From a virus, in IMG/VR virus record IMGVR_UViG_3300024343_000139, positions 1 to 21,243 of that record: a stretch of DNA of 21,243 nucleotides; one strand, written 5' to 3'. Below the pieces are notes generated by a model. The model had not been told where the DNA came from and searched no databases. It worked only from the letters and a program-made list of their open reading frames with translations. Both the position numbers and the translations under genes were made by a program. Shown here piece after piece: positions 1-5,688 of the stretch. Each line of letters starts with the position of its first letter. The stretch's first letter is position 1.

Positions 1-2
1 AT

Positions 3-68
3 ATGTCTACAGCAAAAAAAACTGACCACAACGCATTCTTAGATAGCATAAATAGGGGAGAAGTCTAA
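3..68 (+). CDS. C-terminal end of an upstream gene, or a 21-residue peptide
   Basis: An open frame with an ATG at position 3 runs to a TAA at 66-68 and would encode 21 residues. The window begins two bases earlier, so this is more likely the end of a longer gene that starts outside. The stop overlaps the next start as TAATG, and the sequence AGGGGAGAAG near its end is the ribosome binding site of the next gene. That fits a tightly coupled operon continuing from the left. No family is recognisable in so short a stretch. Confidence 0.4.
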   Translation: MSTAKKTDHNAFLDSINRGEV

Positions 69-274
69 TGAGTGAGTCACGTTTAACAGAACTGGATAAA
101 GAAAGAAAAGAGCTGAACGATCTATATGACCAGGCGGCATTATTAGTAGTAAGAGCGAGAAACATAAATAGCGATCTAGAAGAATTAGCAACAAAGATAA
201 GACATATGGCTACCACAAAAGAAGCTGAGTGCCATGAGATTTTAGAAACCTTAATGAAAGGAGAACAGCAATGA
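68..274 (+). CDS. Small helical coiled-coil protein, unknown function
   Basis: This encodes 68 residues, highly charged and almost entirely predicted helix, with heptad-like spacing of Leu, Ile and Ala that suggests a coiled coil. There is no membrane segment and no recognisable motif. The ATG overlaps the preceding stop (TAATG) and is preceded by a strong AGGGGAGAAG ribosome binding site. The stop overlaps the next start as ATGA. It is the first of several similar small acidic helical proteins in the early block. I do not recognise the family. A small early regulator or host-takeover protein would fit the position, but that is inference. Confidence 0.7.
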   Translation: MSESRLTELDKERKELNDLYDQAALLVVRARNINSDLEELATKIRHMATTKEAECHEILETLMKGEQQ

Positions 275-417
275 CTGACATACAGAAGATAGCTAGACGG
301 ATACTGAGAATGATTGAAGCGGGAGAAACTAGTCAAGATATTTTCGCACGGGACTCTGGGACTTTAGCCGAGTTAGTACTGAGTATAGAGGAAATCACAA
401 CCAAGAGGTCTAAATAA
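271..417 (+). CDS. Small helical protein (48 aa), unknown
   Basis: A 48-residue frame is supported mainly by its context. Its ATG overlaps the upstream TGA (ATGA at 271-274), its TAA overlaps the downstream ATG (TAATG at 415-419), and AAAGGAG lies 7-8 bases before the start. The protein is a short charged helix (QKIARRILRMIEAGE) followed by a second amphipathic helix. It resembles a tiny two-helix DNA- or protein-binding domain, but no family is recognisable. Small size and translational coupling are typical of phage early operons. Confidence 0.6.
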   Translation: MTDIQKIARRILRMIEAGETSQDIFARDSGTLAELVLSIEEITTKRSK

Positions 418-1022
418 TGGATAACGAATTACAAATTGATTTAGCGGGAATTGATAAGGTGTATACCGAGTCTAATGGTTTGAACTTACCTTTAGTTAAG
501 GAAGCAGTGAGACAGGTAGAGTTAAAAATCCAAGATGAGCATGCTAGAAAAGAAAGGATAGATTCTAGGGCTTATACGTTGCTTACAGTATGGCTGAGTT
601 TAATAGGAGTGATTTTTGCAGCGATAACATCGGGATACCTTAGCTATCCGTGGTTATTAACTACCACCGCCATAATGCTAGTGATAAGTGCTATGTATTT
701 ATTTCAAGCTTTAAAACCTAGCTCGTATGCCTCTATGGGGATATTTCCTCATGACTGGTTAAATGAGGGGTACTTAAGAAATAACGAAACTGAAACCCCA
801 GATCCGAAAGACGATAACGAACATATATTAGCACTAATTCTTGTTCGCTTATTACATGCCAAAGAATCAGGACTCCAAGCCAGTGATAATTCAAATAACA
901 AAAGACTCGAGCTGTTGAATAAAGCCTTGTTAATAGGGCAATACTCTTTTGCGCCAGTAGTTTTGAATTTAGTGCTAGAGGCTATTAATTACCATCATTT
1001 CTTTCGGATATTGGTGGCTTAG
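417..1022 (+). CDS. Membrane protein with two or three TM helices, possibly PycTM/SLATT-like
   Basis: This 201-residue protein has a charged helical N-terminus (about 24-48), two hydrophobic segments close together (about 53-72 and 77-98), a hydrophilic stretch, and a third, more amphipathic hydrophobic helix (about 168-190). A polar helix leading through a D-[SK]-[RK]-A-like turn (IDSRAY) into a TM hairpin, then a basic helix near the C-terminus, recalls the membrane effector domains of Pycsar (DUF5706) and SLATT proteins. That is a resemblance by eye only. No nucleotide cyclase partner is visible nearby. Other possibilities are a superinfection-exclusion or host-membrane protein. It is translationally coupled to the preceding gene (TAATG). 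The 154 bases after it hold no convincing + strand gene. Confidence 0.75.
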   Translation: MDNELQIDLAGIDKVYTESNGLNLPLVKEAVRQVELKIQDEHARKERIDSRAYTLLTVWLSLIGVIFAAITSGYLSYPWLLTTTAIMLVISAMYLFQALKPSSYASMGIFPHDWLNEGYLRNNETETPDPKDDNEHILALILVRLLHAKESGLQASDNSNNKRLELLNKALLIGQYSFAPVVLNLVLEAINYHHFFRILVA

Positions 1023-1176
1023 GCGATATAGGCGGAGTCGTCTTAGGTGCTGGCTCTATTGGTTTTTGTATAGGCTTAGATGGTTTTTTAATACTAGACA
1101 TGAGCAAAGAATTTTTAACTTAAATAATAAAACAGTACAGAGAAAATAAATTATGAACAAGTGCAAAGAGGTTTAA

Positions 1177-1407
1177 ATGAATAAAAAACAAACCGAAGAC
1201 CTATGCTCTCGTTTGACAAATATTGAAGAAGAGTTTGAGGCTTTAATTGAAAAGATAATGATGCTCAAAAGTCTTTTGCAACGTACTCAACATCTAGAAG
1301 AGTACGAGTCTAAATATCACGACCCAGAAATATATCGAGAAGCGGTAAAGTTAGCGGAGTTGTTTTGCAAAAAATATGGAAACTTAATACCAAAAGATGA
1401 GGTTTAA
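1177..1407 (+). CDS. Small coiled-coil protein, unknown
   Basis: This encodes 76 residues and is nearly all predicted helix with heptad-like Leu/Ile/Met spacing, consistent with a coiled coil. There is no membrane segment and no motif of known function. The start is marked by the 12-base string GAGGTTTAAATG (1168-1179), which combines ribosome binding site, a stop for a short upstream frame and the ATG. The identical string starts the next gene (1399-1410), suggesting copying of a junction or selection for this coupling element. Stop and next start are directly adjacent. Function unknown. Confidence 0.7.
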   Translation: MNKKQTEDLCSRLTNIEEEFEALIEKIMMLKSLLQRTQHLEEYESKYHDPEIYREAVKLAELFCKKYGNLIPKDEV

Positions 1408-1608
1408 ATGAGTGACAAGACACTGGGTGAATTAGAAAAAGAAGCGCAGATAAACGACCTTAGGCAAGAGGTGATGACACTAACTAGATTTGTTAGGTCA
1501 ATGGTCGATGACGATCAGGAGGATAGTTTTTTGTTTCAAATGTCAGTTGAATGGTTATCACACAGGCTAATACGTATAGATGAATTAATCAAAGGTGTTT
1601 CTAAATGA
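1408..1608 (+). CDS. Small helical protein, unknown
   Basis: The product is 66 residues: an acidic helical N-terminal half containing LRQEVMTLTRFVRSMV, then a hydrophobic, basic C-terminal helix. It starts immediately after the upstream stop using the GAGGTTTAAATG element, and its TGA overlaps the next ATG (ATGA at 1605-1608). The MVDDDQED stretch separates the two helical parts. No family is recognisable. It belongs to the string of small early genes preceding the replication initiator. Confidence 0.7.
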   Translation: MSDKTLGELEKEAQINDLRQEVMTLTRFVRSMVDDDQEDSFLFQMSVEWLSHRLIRIDELIKGVSK

Positions 1609-1724
1609 GTAACGAGACAGATGAATTAGCCGATTTTGACAAGGTAAAGCTGTTGATCTACCAAATAAAATATGCGTATCAGGATCAAGGATATTCGTGG
1701 ATAGTAGAAGGAGGGGAGGCGTGA
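1605..1724 (+). CDS. Very small acidic protein (39 aa) before the replication gene
   Basis: A 39-residue frame begins at an ATG overlapping the upstream TGA and ends at a TGA overlapping the GTG start of the replication gene (GTGA at 1721-1724). The product has an acidic N-terminus (NETDELADFD) and an aromatic helix (LLIYQIKYAYQDQGYSW). The strong ribosome binding site of the next gene lies inside its last codons. Existence is supported by overlaps at both ends. No function can be assigned. Translating it may mainly couple expression of the initiator to the genes upstream. Confidence 0.5.
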   Translation: MSNETDELADFDKVKLLIYQIKYAYQDQGYSWIVEGGEA

Positions 1725-3304
1725 AAGCACAACCTAAACAAAACACAAAGCCTAGTAATAAAAAGAACCTCTTGAAGGAAGAGGGTAATATCAGAATAGA
1801 GGCCTTGTACAAGCTAATCCTTACTAACAAGGGTAAGCCTGACCACGTGGCTATTGATATCTACCTAGAAGCTAGGTCTTGGTACAAACCTAAGAAAACA
1901 AATATTCAGGGCAATATAGTCTATTCGTCCAAACTAAAAGGCTACGGGTGGCAGATAGGTTATGAGTATTTGGCTAATAAATATGGATGTACAAGTGAAA
2001 CCATAAGAACAAAGTTAGTATTACTTGAAAAACTTGGTTTATTAAAAAGAGATTTTAGAACTGAATATTATCACGGCAAAAGATTTAACAATAATATGTA
2101 TCTTTTAGTATGGAAAGATACGCCTCATTTTTATAGTGAAATTGGTCTAGAAAAAAAGGTGTCTACTACCCCTCAAAACCAAGTAGAGCTATGCAAAAAT
2201 TCCTTGACCCCTATCCAGAAAAATCTGGACAACATATATGTAATACCCAATAACGGTAAGGAAAAAGAAGAAGAAGCTTTAGCTTATTCTTCTTCTTTTT
2301 CCTCTAGTACTCCTATTGAAAATAATACTCCTTTAACGCGCGCGCATGAGGCTGAGATCGTACAAATCATAGACTCCAAACGTGAACCAACACCGCAAGA
2401 AGCTAGCACCGCAATACTAACCTTGGCTACTGGCTTCATAAATGAGCCAGCCAAGGTTTACCAAACAGAAGAGATCCGTAGTGAGGCAACTGAGGTCGTG
2501 ACAAATTGTCACGGGTTAGAAGCGCAACTGTACGAAAAAAGCGTACAACTGGAAACACAAGCTTTAGAGGCGGAAAAAGAACATTACCAATCTCACAAAA
2601 ACCGAGAATCAAGCAGAGGAATAAGTCTTTTGCAGGACATACCTTTGCTAACCAATCTACTTGCCGAACCAAACACCGAAACAACTGAAATACAGGAGGA
2701 AATAATCGAAATGAAAGCACAACAAATACCGCTAGAACCAGAGCGCAATATGGAGTTTGAGCTAAGCGGCGCAATATTCAAAAACTTTGGAAACGTAAGA
2801 TCTGGTGAGATCATGGAAAATTGTAAGTTTATCCCGATAAACCTAAGCAAACTAGGCGTTCAGGTAAGCAACGGGTTTAATTTATCGGTAAATGATAAAG
2901 ACACCTTGAAAGCCTGTATACATCAGGTCTACGGCGATAATATCAGTATAGTTTCTTCTGCCGTAGTAAAAATAGCGCAACCTGAAACTAAATTTTTGCA
3001 AGAACCGCAAAATGAACCGAAAATACAAAAATGGGAGAAATTCAAAAAGGAGTTACTCAAGTATTTTCCCGAGAAAACAGGTGATCATATTCTCAACGCT
3101 TGGTTTGATAAACTAAGAGTTAGTGAAGACAAACCGAATAGCAGAATAATCCTAACAGGCTCAACATTTTATGTTGATAGCGTTTACAACAGGTTTCAAA
3201 GCGCAATTGAGAGTGTAGTCAAAAAGCAAAAAGTAACTCTGGAATTGCATTATGAAAATAATAACCAGAGGCCAATAGTTTACAAACCAAATGGAGGCTT
3301 TTGA
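1721..3304 (+). CDS. Replication initiator with winged-helix and DnaA N-terminal-like domains
   Basis: I place the start at GTG 1721, giving 527 residues, because AAGGAGGGGA sits just before it and the GTG overlaps the upstream TGA; an upstream in-frame GTG at 1697 lacks this. Residues about 25-130 look like a winged helix-turn-helix (NKYGCTSETIRTKLVLLEKL). The middle, about 150-360, is low-complexity Glu/Gln/Ser/Thr-rich linker. Residues about 437-515 match the DnaA domain I pattern, including ILNAWFDKLR followed by strands and a helix ending before VTLELHY. There is no AAA+ ATPase. DnaA domain I normally binds DnaB helicase, so the protein probably binds the origin with its winged helix and recruits host replisome parts with its C-terminus. 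Initiators of this layout are known from Rickettsia plasmids. The linker region carries several strong inverted repeats. The ssb gene follows shortly. Confidence 0.75.
   Translation: MKAQPKQNTKPSNKKNLLKEEGNIRIEALYKLILTNKGKPDHVAIDIYLEARSWYKPKKTNIQGNIVYSSKLKGYGWQIGYEYLANKYGCTSETIRTKLVLLEKLGLLKRDFRTEYYHGKRFNNNMYLLVWKDTPHFYSEIGLEKKVSTTPQNQVELCKNSLTPIQKNLDNIYVIPNNGKEKEEEALAYSSSFSSSTPIENNTPLTRAHEAEIVQIIDSKREPTPQEASTAILTLATGFINEPAKVYQTEEIRSEATEVVTNCHGLEAQLYEKSVQLETQALEAEKEHYQSHKNRESSRGISLLQDIPLLTNLLAEPNTETTEIQEEIIEMKAQQIPLEPERNMEFELSGAIFKNFGNVRSGEIMENCKFIPINLSKLGVQVSNGFNLSVNDKDTLKACIHQVYGDNISIVSSAVVKIAQPETKFLQEPQNEPKIQKWEKFKKELLKYFPEKTGDHILNAWFDKLRVSEDKPNSRIILTGSTFYVDSVYNRFQSAIESVVKKQKVTLELHYENNNQRPIVYKPNGGF
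2259..2303 (+). repeat. Perfect 17-bp inverted repeat inside the replication gene
   Basis: The left arm AGGAAAAAGAAGAAGAA (2259-2275) is the exact reverse complement of the right arm (2287-2303), around an 11-base loop that itself contains GCT..AGC. In protein it gives a Glu-rich run followed by a Ser-rich run, in the low-complexity linker. One strand is purine-only in one arm and pyrimidine-only in the other, so a hairpin, cruciform or triplex is possible. Confidence 0.85.
2419..2458 (+). repeat. Long near-perfect hairpin inside the replication gene
   Basis: AACCTTGGC (2419-2427) pairs with GCCAAGGTT (2450-2458). The interior TGGCTTCAT (2431-2439) pairs with ATGAGCCA (2442-2449) with a single bulged base. 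This gives about 17 paired bases with an almost closed loop. It is the strongest hairpin in the gene and lies in the linker-coding part. Confidence 0.85.
2497..2547 (+). repeat. Two further palindromes inside the replication gene
   Basis: CGTGACA (2497-2503) and TGTCACG (2507-2513) form a 7-bp inverted repeat around three A/T bases. TGTACG (2529-2534) and CGTACA (2542-2547) form a second, around an A-rich 7-base loop. They follow the larger hairpin within 40-70 bases, so the region is palindrome-dense. They could be initiator binding sites. Confidence 0.75.
2827..2899 (+). repeat. Paired TTTATC/GATAAA inverted repeats
   Basis: GTTTATC-CC-GATAAAC (2827-2842) is a 7-bp-arm palindrome. TTTATC (2881-2886) with GATAAA (2894-2899) repeats the same half-site with a 7-base spacer about 50 bases on. 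Recurrence of the same half-site suggests protein binding, but short AT-rich palindromes can arise by chance in such DNA. Confidence 0.5.
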
Positions 3305-3474
3305 TGGATGAAGGACTCATGGATAAAGGTTTATATGAAAGATTAGTAGAAGATGTACTAGATAATATTAAATTGAAAGGTATAGATGTTGCCAAGAAAA
3401 ATTATGAGAAGATTTGTTCTGATTATGGAGTAATTTATAAAAACAATAGGTTAGAGAAAAAAAATGAGAAATAG
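3304..3474 (+). CDS. Small basic protein (56 aa), unknown
   Basis: A 56-residue frame starts at an ATG overlapping the TGA of the replication gene (TGATG) and ends inside the first codons of ssb, an 11-base overlap. The product is charged and helical (LYERLVEDVLDNIKL) with a Lys/Asn-rich tail. The ribosome binding site AATGGAGG lies just upstream within the replication gene. Position between the initiator and ssb suggests a replication accessory, but no family can be named. Confidence 0.6.
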   Translation: MDEGLMDKGLYERLVEDVLDNIKLKGIDVAKKNYEKICSDYGVIYKNNRLEKKNEK

Positions 3475-3913
3475 TGCAGAAATACAGCTAATAGGCTACG
3501 TGTATCAAGATGCAAGATGCCCGAATGAACAAGCATATCCGAATTGGGTAGTGTTTAAGCTTTGTGTGAACAAGAAGTACAAAGACAAAAATGGAGAAGA
3601 ACAGCAGGATACTAGTTGGTTTGAGTGCAAGTCTAGTTCGGAAAACATGTCTAAGCTTATTAAGCTGTACGTTAAAGATAAGATGGGTTTATTTGTTAGA
3701 GGAATACCTAAGGCTAAAGCTTATACCACTAGCAGCGGAACAGCTGAGGCAAACATTGAAGTACTAGTAACCGAGTTTAATATTCTAACTCTAACGTATC
3801 CAAAAGAAAAGACGGATACAACAGAGCAAAGTAACGGTAGGTACAAGATAGAAAGCGGGGCAAAGAAAGCTATGCCAGAGGCAGAAATATACGATGACGA
3901 AATACCATTTTAG
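3464..3913 (+). CDS. ssb: Single-stranded DNA-binding protein
   Basis: This 149-residue protein has an OB-fold of SSB type (about 5-110), with the usual QLIGYVYQDARC first strand, an aromatic-containing DTSWFEC strand, and VRGIPKAKAYT before a strand resembling the V.....L.L end of the fold. The tail is polar and ends in DDEIPF, the acidic tip that in bacterial SSBs binds replication and repair proteins. It would coat single strands during phage DNA replication and recruit host enzymes. It lies directly after the initiator and a small gene, with an 11-base overlap to the latter. Length is a little short of typical bacterial SSB, as usual in phages. Confidence 0.92.
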   Translation: MRNSAEIQLIGYVYQDARCPNEQAYPNWVVFKLCVNKKYKDKNGEEQQDTSWFECKSSSENMSKLIKLYVKDKMGLFVRGIPKAKAYTTSSGTAEANIEVLVTEFNILTLTYPKEKTDTTEQSNGRYKIESGAKKAMPEAEIYDDEIPF

Positions 3914-3925
3914 GGGGGATAAGAT

Positions 3926-4264
3926 ATGAAGAATAATTATAGAAATTTTGACGATTACGTAGATGAAATAAGTATTGTAACCGTAGGGGAATATATCAAA
4001 GAAAAGCTATGTACTATGCTAAATACCATCTCATATCCAGCGGATCATATAGAGTCTTGTGGTTGGGATTTTGATTGGAAAGATTTTTTAGAAGATGTAA
4101 GAATCGACTTAACTGAGATTGAAGAATGCTTAAATAATACTAAAGAAGAGTATTATGAGTATTGTGGTGGAAAGGTTTTAGACCAAGAAGCTATTGATTT
4201 AAGAAACCAAATAGTCAATTTAAAAAAACAATACTCAGATTATATAAATAGCAGGGAAGTATGA
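3926..4264 (+). CDS. Acidic protein (112 aa), unknown
   Basis: Preceded by a strong GGGGGGATAAG ribosome binding site 12 bases after ssb, this encodes 112 residues with about 25 Asp/Glu against about 12 Lys/Arg. The last half is predicted helix with possible coiled coil (QEAIDLRNQIVNLKKQYSDY). There is no membrane segment and no known motif. Its TGA overlaps the next ATG. The strong net negative charge is compatible with a DNA-mimic anti-defence role, but charge alone is weak evidence. I do not recognise the family. Confidence 0.75.
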   Translation: MKNNYRNFDDYVDEISIVTVGEYIKEKLCTMLNTISYPADHIESCGWDFDWKDFLEDVRIDLTEIEECLNNTKEEYYEYCGGKVLDQEAIDLRNQIVNLKKQYSDYINSREV

Positions 4265-4530
4265 ATATTATAGAAGCAACAAATGAAGTTTTAACAATGA
4301 GTCCAAAAGAACTTAAGGAAGTTATTAAGGATTCAATGGGCTTTGTAGGTGTGCGCGCTGTGAGTAATTATATCGATGCTGTTGCTTGGCAGATTAACAA
4401 TAAAAGATGGAAACATATACCACAGGTTTTTTTTCAAATTTATAACGAGGAAGAATTGCAGAAATTTTCTAAAAAGGAAATTATGCAACTATATGTGATG
4501 CTTTTTAAATTAGAGAGGAAAATAAAATGA
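4261..4530 (+). CDS. Small helical protein (89 aa), unknown
   Basis: The 89-residue product starts MNIIEATNEVL and is mostly helical, with a basic C-terminal helix (YVMLFKLERKIK). The start and stop both overlap neighbours as ATGA. The first residues resemble those of the next two genes (MNFI[QE]A), but the remainder, including the missing DW near the C-terminus, does not fit them, so I do not group them. No family is recognisable. Confidence 0.7.
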   Translation: MNIIEATNEVLTMSPKELKEVIKDSMGFVGVRAVSNYIDAVAWQINNKRWKHIPQVFFQIYNEEELQKFSKKEIMQLYVMLFKLERKIK

Positions 4531-4748
4531 ATTTTATTCAAGCTATCGAGGCTTTGCAAGAAGGAAAGCTAGTATATAGAAAAAGTTATGAGTTCAATCA
4601 TTGGTGGAGTTCAAATGCTGGCAATGAATGGGATAGAGAATTACTTATTTATTTTGAGAATGACACATGCTTTTTAGATAATAATGTATTTACTGTGGGT
4701 GATTACTTGGCTACTGATTGGGAAATAAAAGAAGAGATAAAAAAATGA
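4527..4748 (+). CDS. DUF2829-like protein, Tad2 anti-defence family candidate (first copy)
   Basis: This 73-residue protein begins MNFIQAIEALQEGKLVYRKS and ends YLATDWEIKEE. Both ends match the DUF2829 pattern: MNF.eAleaLk.Gk.v.R..w at the start and l...DWe. near the C-terminus, at the usual small size. DUF2829 includes Tad2, which binds the cyclic ADP-ribose signal of Thoeris defence and so blocks abortive infection; relatives bind other nucleotides. The middle is aromatic-rich (HWWSSNAGNEW). A second copy follows, overlapping by ATGA. Family assignment is by eye. The ligand, or whether it binds one, is unknown, and many DUF2829 proteins are uncharacterised. Confidence 0.6.
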   Translation: MNFIQAIEALQEGKLVYRKSYEFNHWWSSNAGNEWDRELLIYFENDTCFLDNNVFTVGDYLATDWEIKEEIKK

Positions 4749-4954
4749 ATTTTATAGAAGCAGTTCAACAAATGAAAAAAGGTAATCATGTACGATTACC
4801 CGATTGGAAGAAAGGTCGTTTTTTTTGTATTCATTCTGGCAAGATATACACTTCTTGTTGGTGTGGTATAGAATACGCATATGAAGACCCCTACATGCTT
4901 GATGAAACGGAGTTTTTAAACACTGAGTGGGCAATAGTAGAGGAGAAGATATGA
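4745..4954 (+). CDS. DUF2829-like protein, Tad2 anti-defence family candidate (second copy)
   Basis: I take the ATG at 4745, overlapping the upstream TGA, giving 69 residues beginning MNFIEAVQQMKKGNHVRLPD. An earlier in-frame ATG at 4718 would add nine lysine/arginine-rich residues inside the previous gene. The start and the FLNTEWAIVEE end match the first copy and the DUF2829 pattern. The middle differs and contains CWCGIEYAYEDPYML. This looks like an old tandem duplication whose central, probably ligand-contacting, part has diverged. Assignment is weaker than for the first copy. Confidence 0.5.
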   Translation: MNFIEAVQQMKKGNHVRLPDWKKGRFFCIHSGKIYTSCWCGIEYAYEDPYMLDETEFLNTEWAIVEEKI

Positions 4955-5136
4955 ATTTAAACTTAGTAAAAAATATTTGTTCACCAGTGTTTTGGGGGAT
5001 GCTAGGCTCTCTTATTACATTCATTCTATTGGCAGAGAAGTTGCATTGGAAAAACGAGCTACTGGATTTAAATAGCAAAATTGATAAGATAGTAATATTT
5101 TTAGACTTAAGTGCTGAAGATGAGGTAGAGAAATGA
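4951..5136 (+). CDS. Small single-pass membrane protein (61 aa)
   Basis: I take the ATG at 4951, which overlaps the upstream TGA and follows AGGAGAAG at ideal distance, giving 61 residues; an upstream in-frame ATG at 4927 lacks this. One hydrophobic segment (about 13-29, VFWGMLGSLITFILLA) is followed by a charged helical tail (LLDLNSKIDKIVIFLDL). This resembles a single-pass anchor with a cytoplasmic coiled coil. An early-operon position argues against a classic holin. Superinfection exclusion or membrane anchoring are possible. Unknown family. Confidence 0.65.
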   Translation: MNLNLVKNICSPVFWGMLGSLITFILLAEKLHWKNELLDLNSKIDKIVIFLDLSAEDEVEK

Positions 5137-5351
5137 ATGGAGGCGTAGGCGCTACTAGCAAATATAGTCGTGGCAATACGTCAGCCACACTAACAAAGAA
5201 ATGGAAAGAATCGCAAGAAGATATAAAGACGGCTAAATCAGGTATAGCTTGTGATAGACTGATAGCTTTGCATAGGTTTAAGGAAGATTATGCTAAAAGA
5301 AAAAAACTTAGATTGCTGGAAGAAGTAAGAAACATAGAATTATTGTGGTAG
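5133..5351 (+). CDS. Small basic protein (72 aa), unknown
   Basis: The ATG overlaps the upstream TGA and follows GAGGTAGAG. The 72-residue product has a Gly/Ser/Thr-rich N-terminus (NGGVGATSKYSRGNTSATL) and a strongly basic helical C-terminal half (RFKEDYAKRKKLRLLEEV). The charge pattern would suit a nucleic acid-binding protein, but there is no recognisable fold. It is the last gene of more than 20 codons in the early block. Confidence 0.65.
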   Translation: MNGGVGATSKYSRGNTSATLTKKWKESQEDIKTAKSGIACDRLIALHRFKEDYAKRKKLRLLEEVRNIELLW

Positions 5352-5358
5352 GTAAAAA

Positions 5359-5418
5359 ATGATTTGGGTATGGATTGTGCTGATTATATTTGCGATAGTT
5401 ATAGCAACTTACGAGTAA
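5359..5418 (+). CDS. 19-residue membrane micropeptide (candidate)
   Basis: Seven bases after the previous stop, an ATG with a modest GGTAGGT ribosome binding site opens a 19-codon frame, IWVWIVLIIFAIVIATYE after Met. It is almost wholly hydrophobic, long enough to span a membrane once, and ends with Glu. Single-helix peptides like this occur as small toxins, holin-like or regulatory peptides. Spacing and composition support translation, but a frame this short could be chance. No frame is assigned beyond it until 5952. Confidence 0.35.
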   Translation: MIWVWIVLIIFAIVIATYE

Positions 5419-5561
5419 TTAAGTTTAATTAAGTACTTAACTTATCGCTTGTAAAATACGTTGTAAAATAGCAACAATTTCCATAATGAAGGTTATGTAA
5501 CGGTTTTTGGGGCGGATTTTTCCTTAATAGGTTAGGGGGTTTTTTGAAAAATATGGAAGGT

Positions 5562-5688
5562 GTTCTGTCTCGGATGCAAAAGCAGCTATTTCATTCTATC
5601 TTCGACAGAACTATCTAAAATTACATCGAAGGAGAAAAAACGTCAAGTTGTTCTTTAATATAATTTGGCTAGTGCTAGTAAGAGCCAA
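5562..5688 (+). repeat. Inverted repeats that may fold as RNA
   Basis: GTTCTGTC (5562-5569) is the exact reverse complement of GACAGAAC (5604-5611) with a 34-base interior. TTGGCT (5665-5670) pairs with AGCCAA (5683-5688) across 12 bases. After the second hairpin, GCTAGCATAAGCCA loosely repeats GCTAGTAAGAGCCA, so this part also looks like an imperfect direct repeat. A small RNA, an untranslated leader or terminase binding sites would all fit. Confidence 0.4.

Noticed and set aside
1697-1720. Upstream GTG start for the replication gene adding eight residues
   Set aside because: The GTG at 1721 has an excellent ribosome binding site at ideal distance and overlaps the upstream stop; the GTG at 1697 has neither.
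2506-2688. Arg/Lys-rich frame inside the replication gene
   Set aside because: It is in another frame of a well-supported gene, has no good ribosome binding site, and its composition reflects the Glu/Gln-rich coding frame.
5419-5560. Intrinsic terminator after the early operon
   Set aside because: There are T-runs (for example near 5530-5545) but no GC-rich stem directly before them on either strand.
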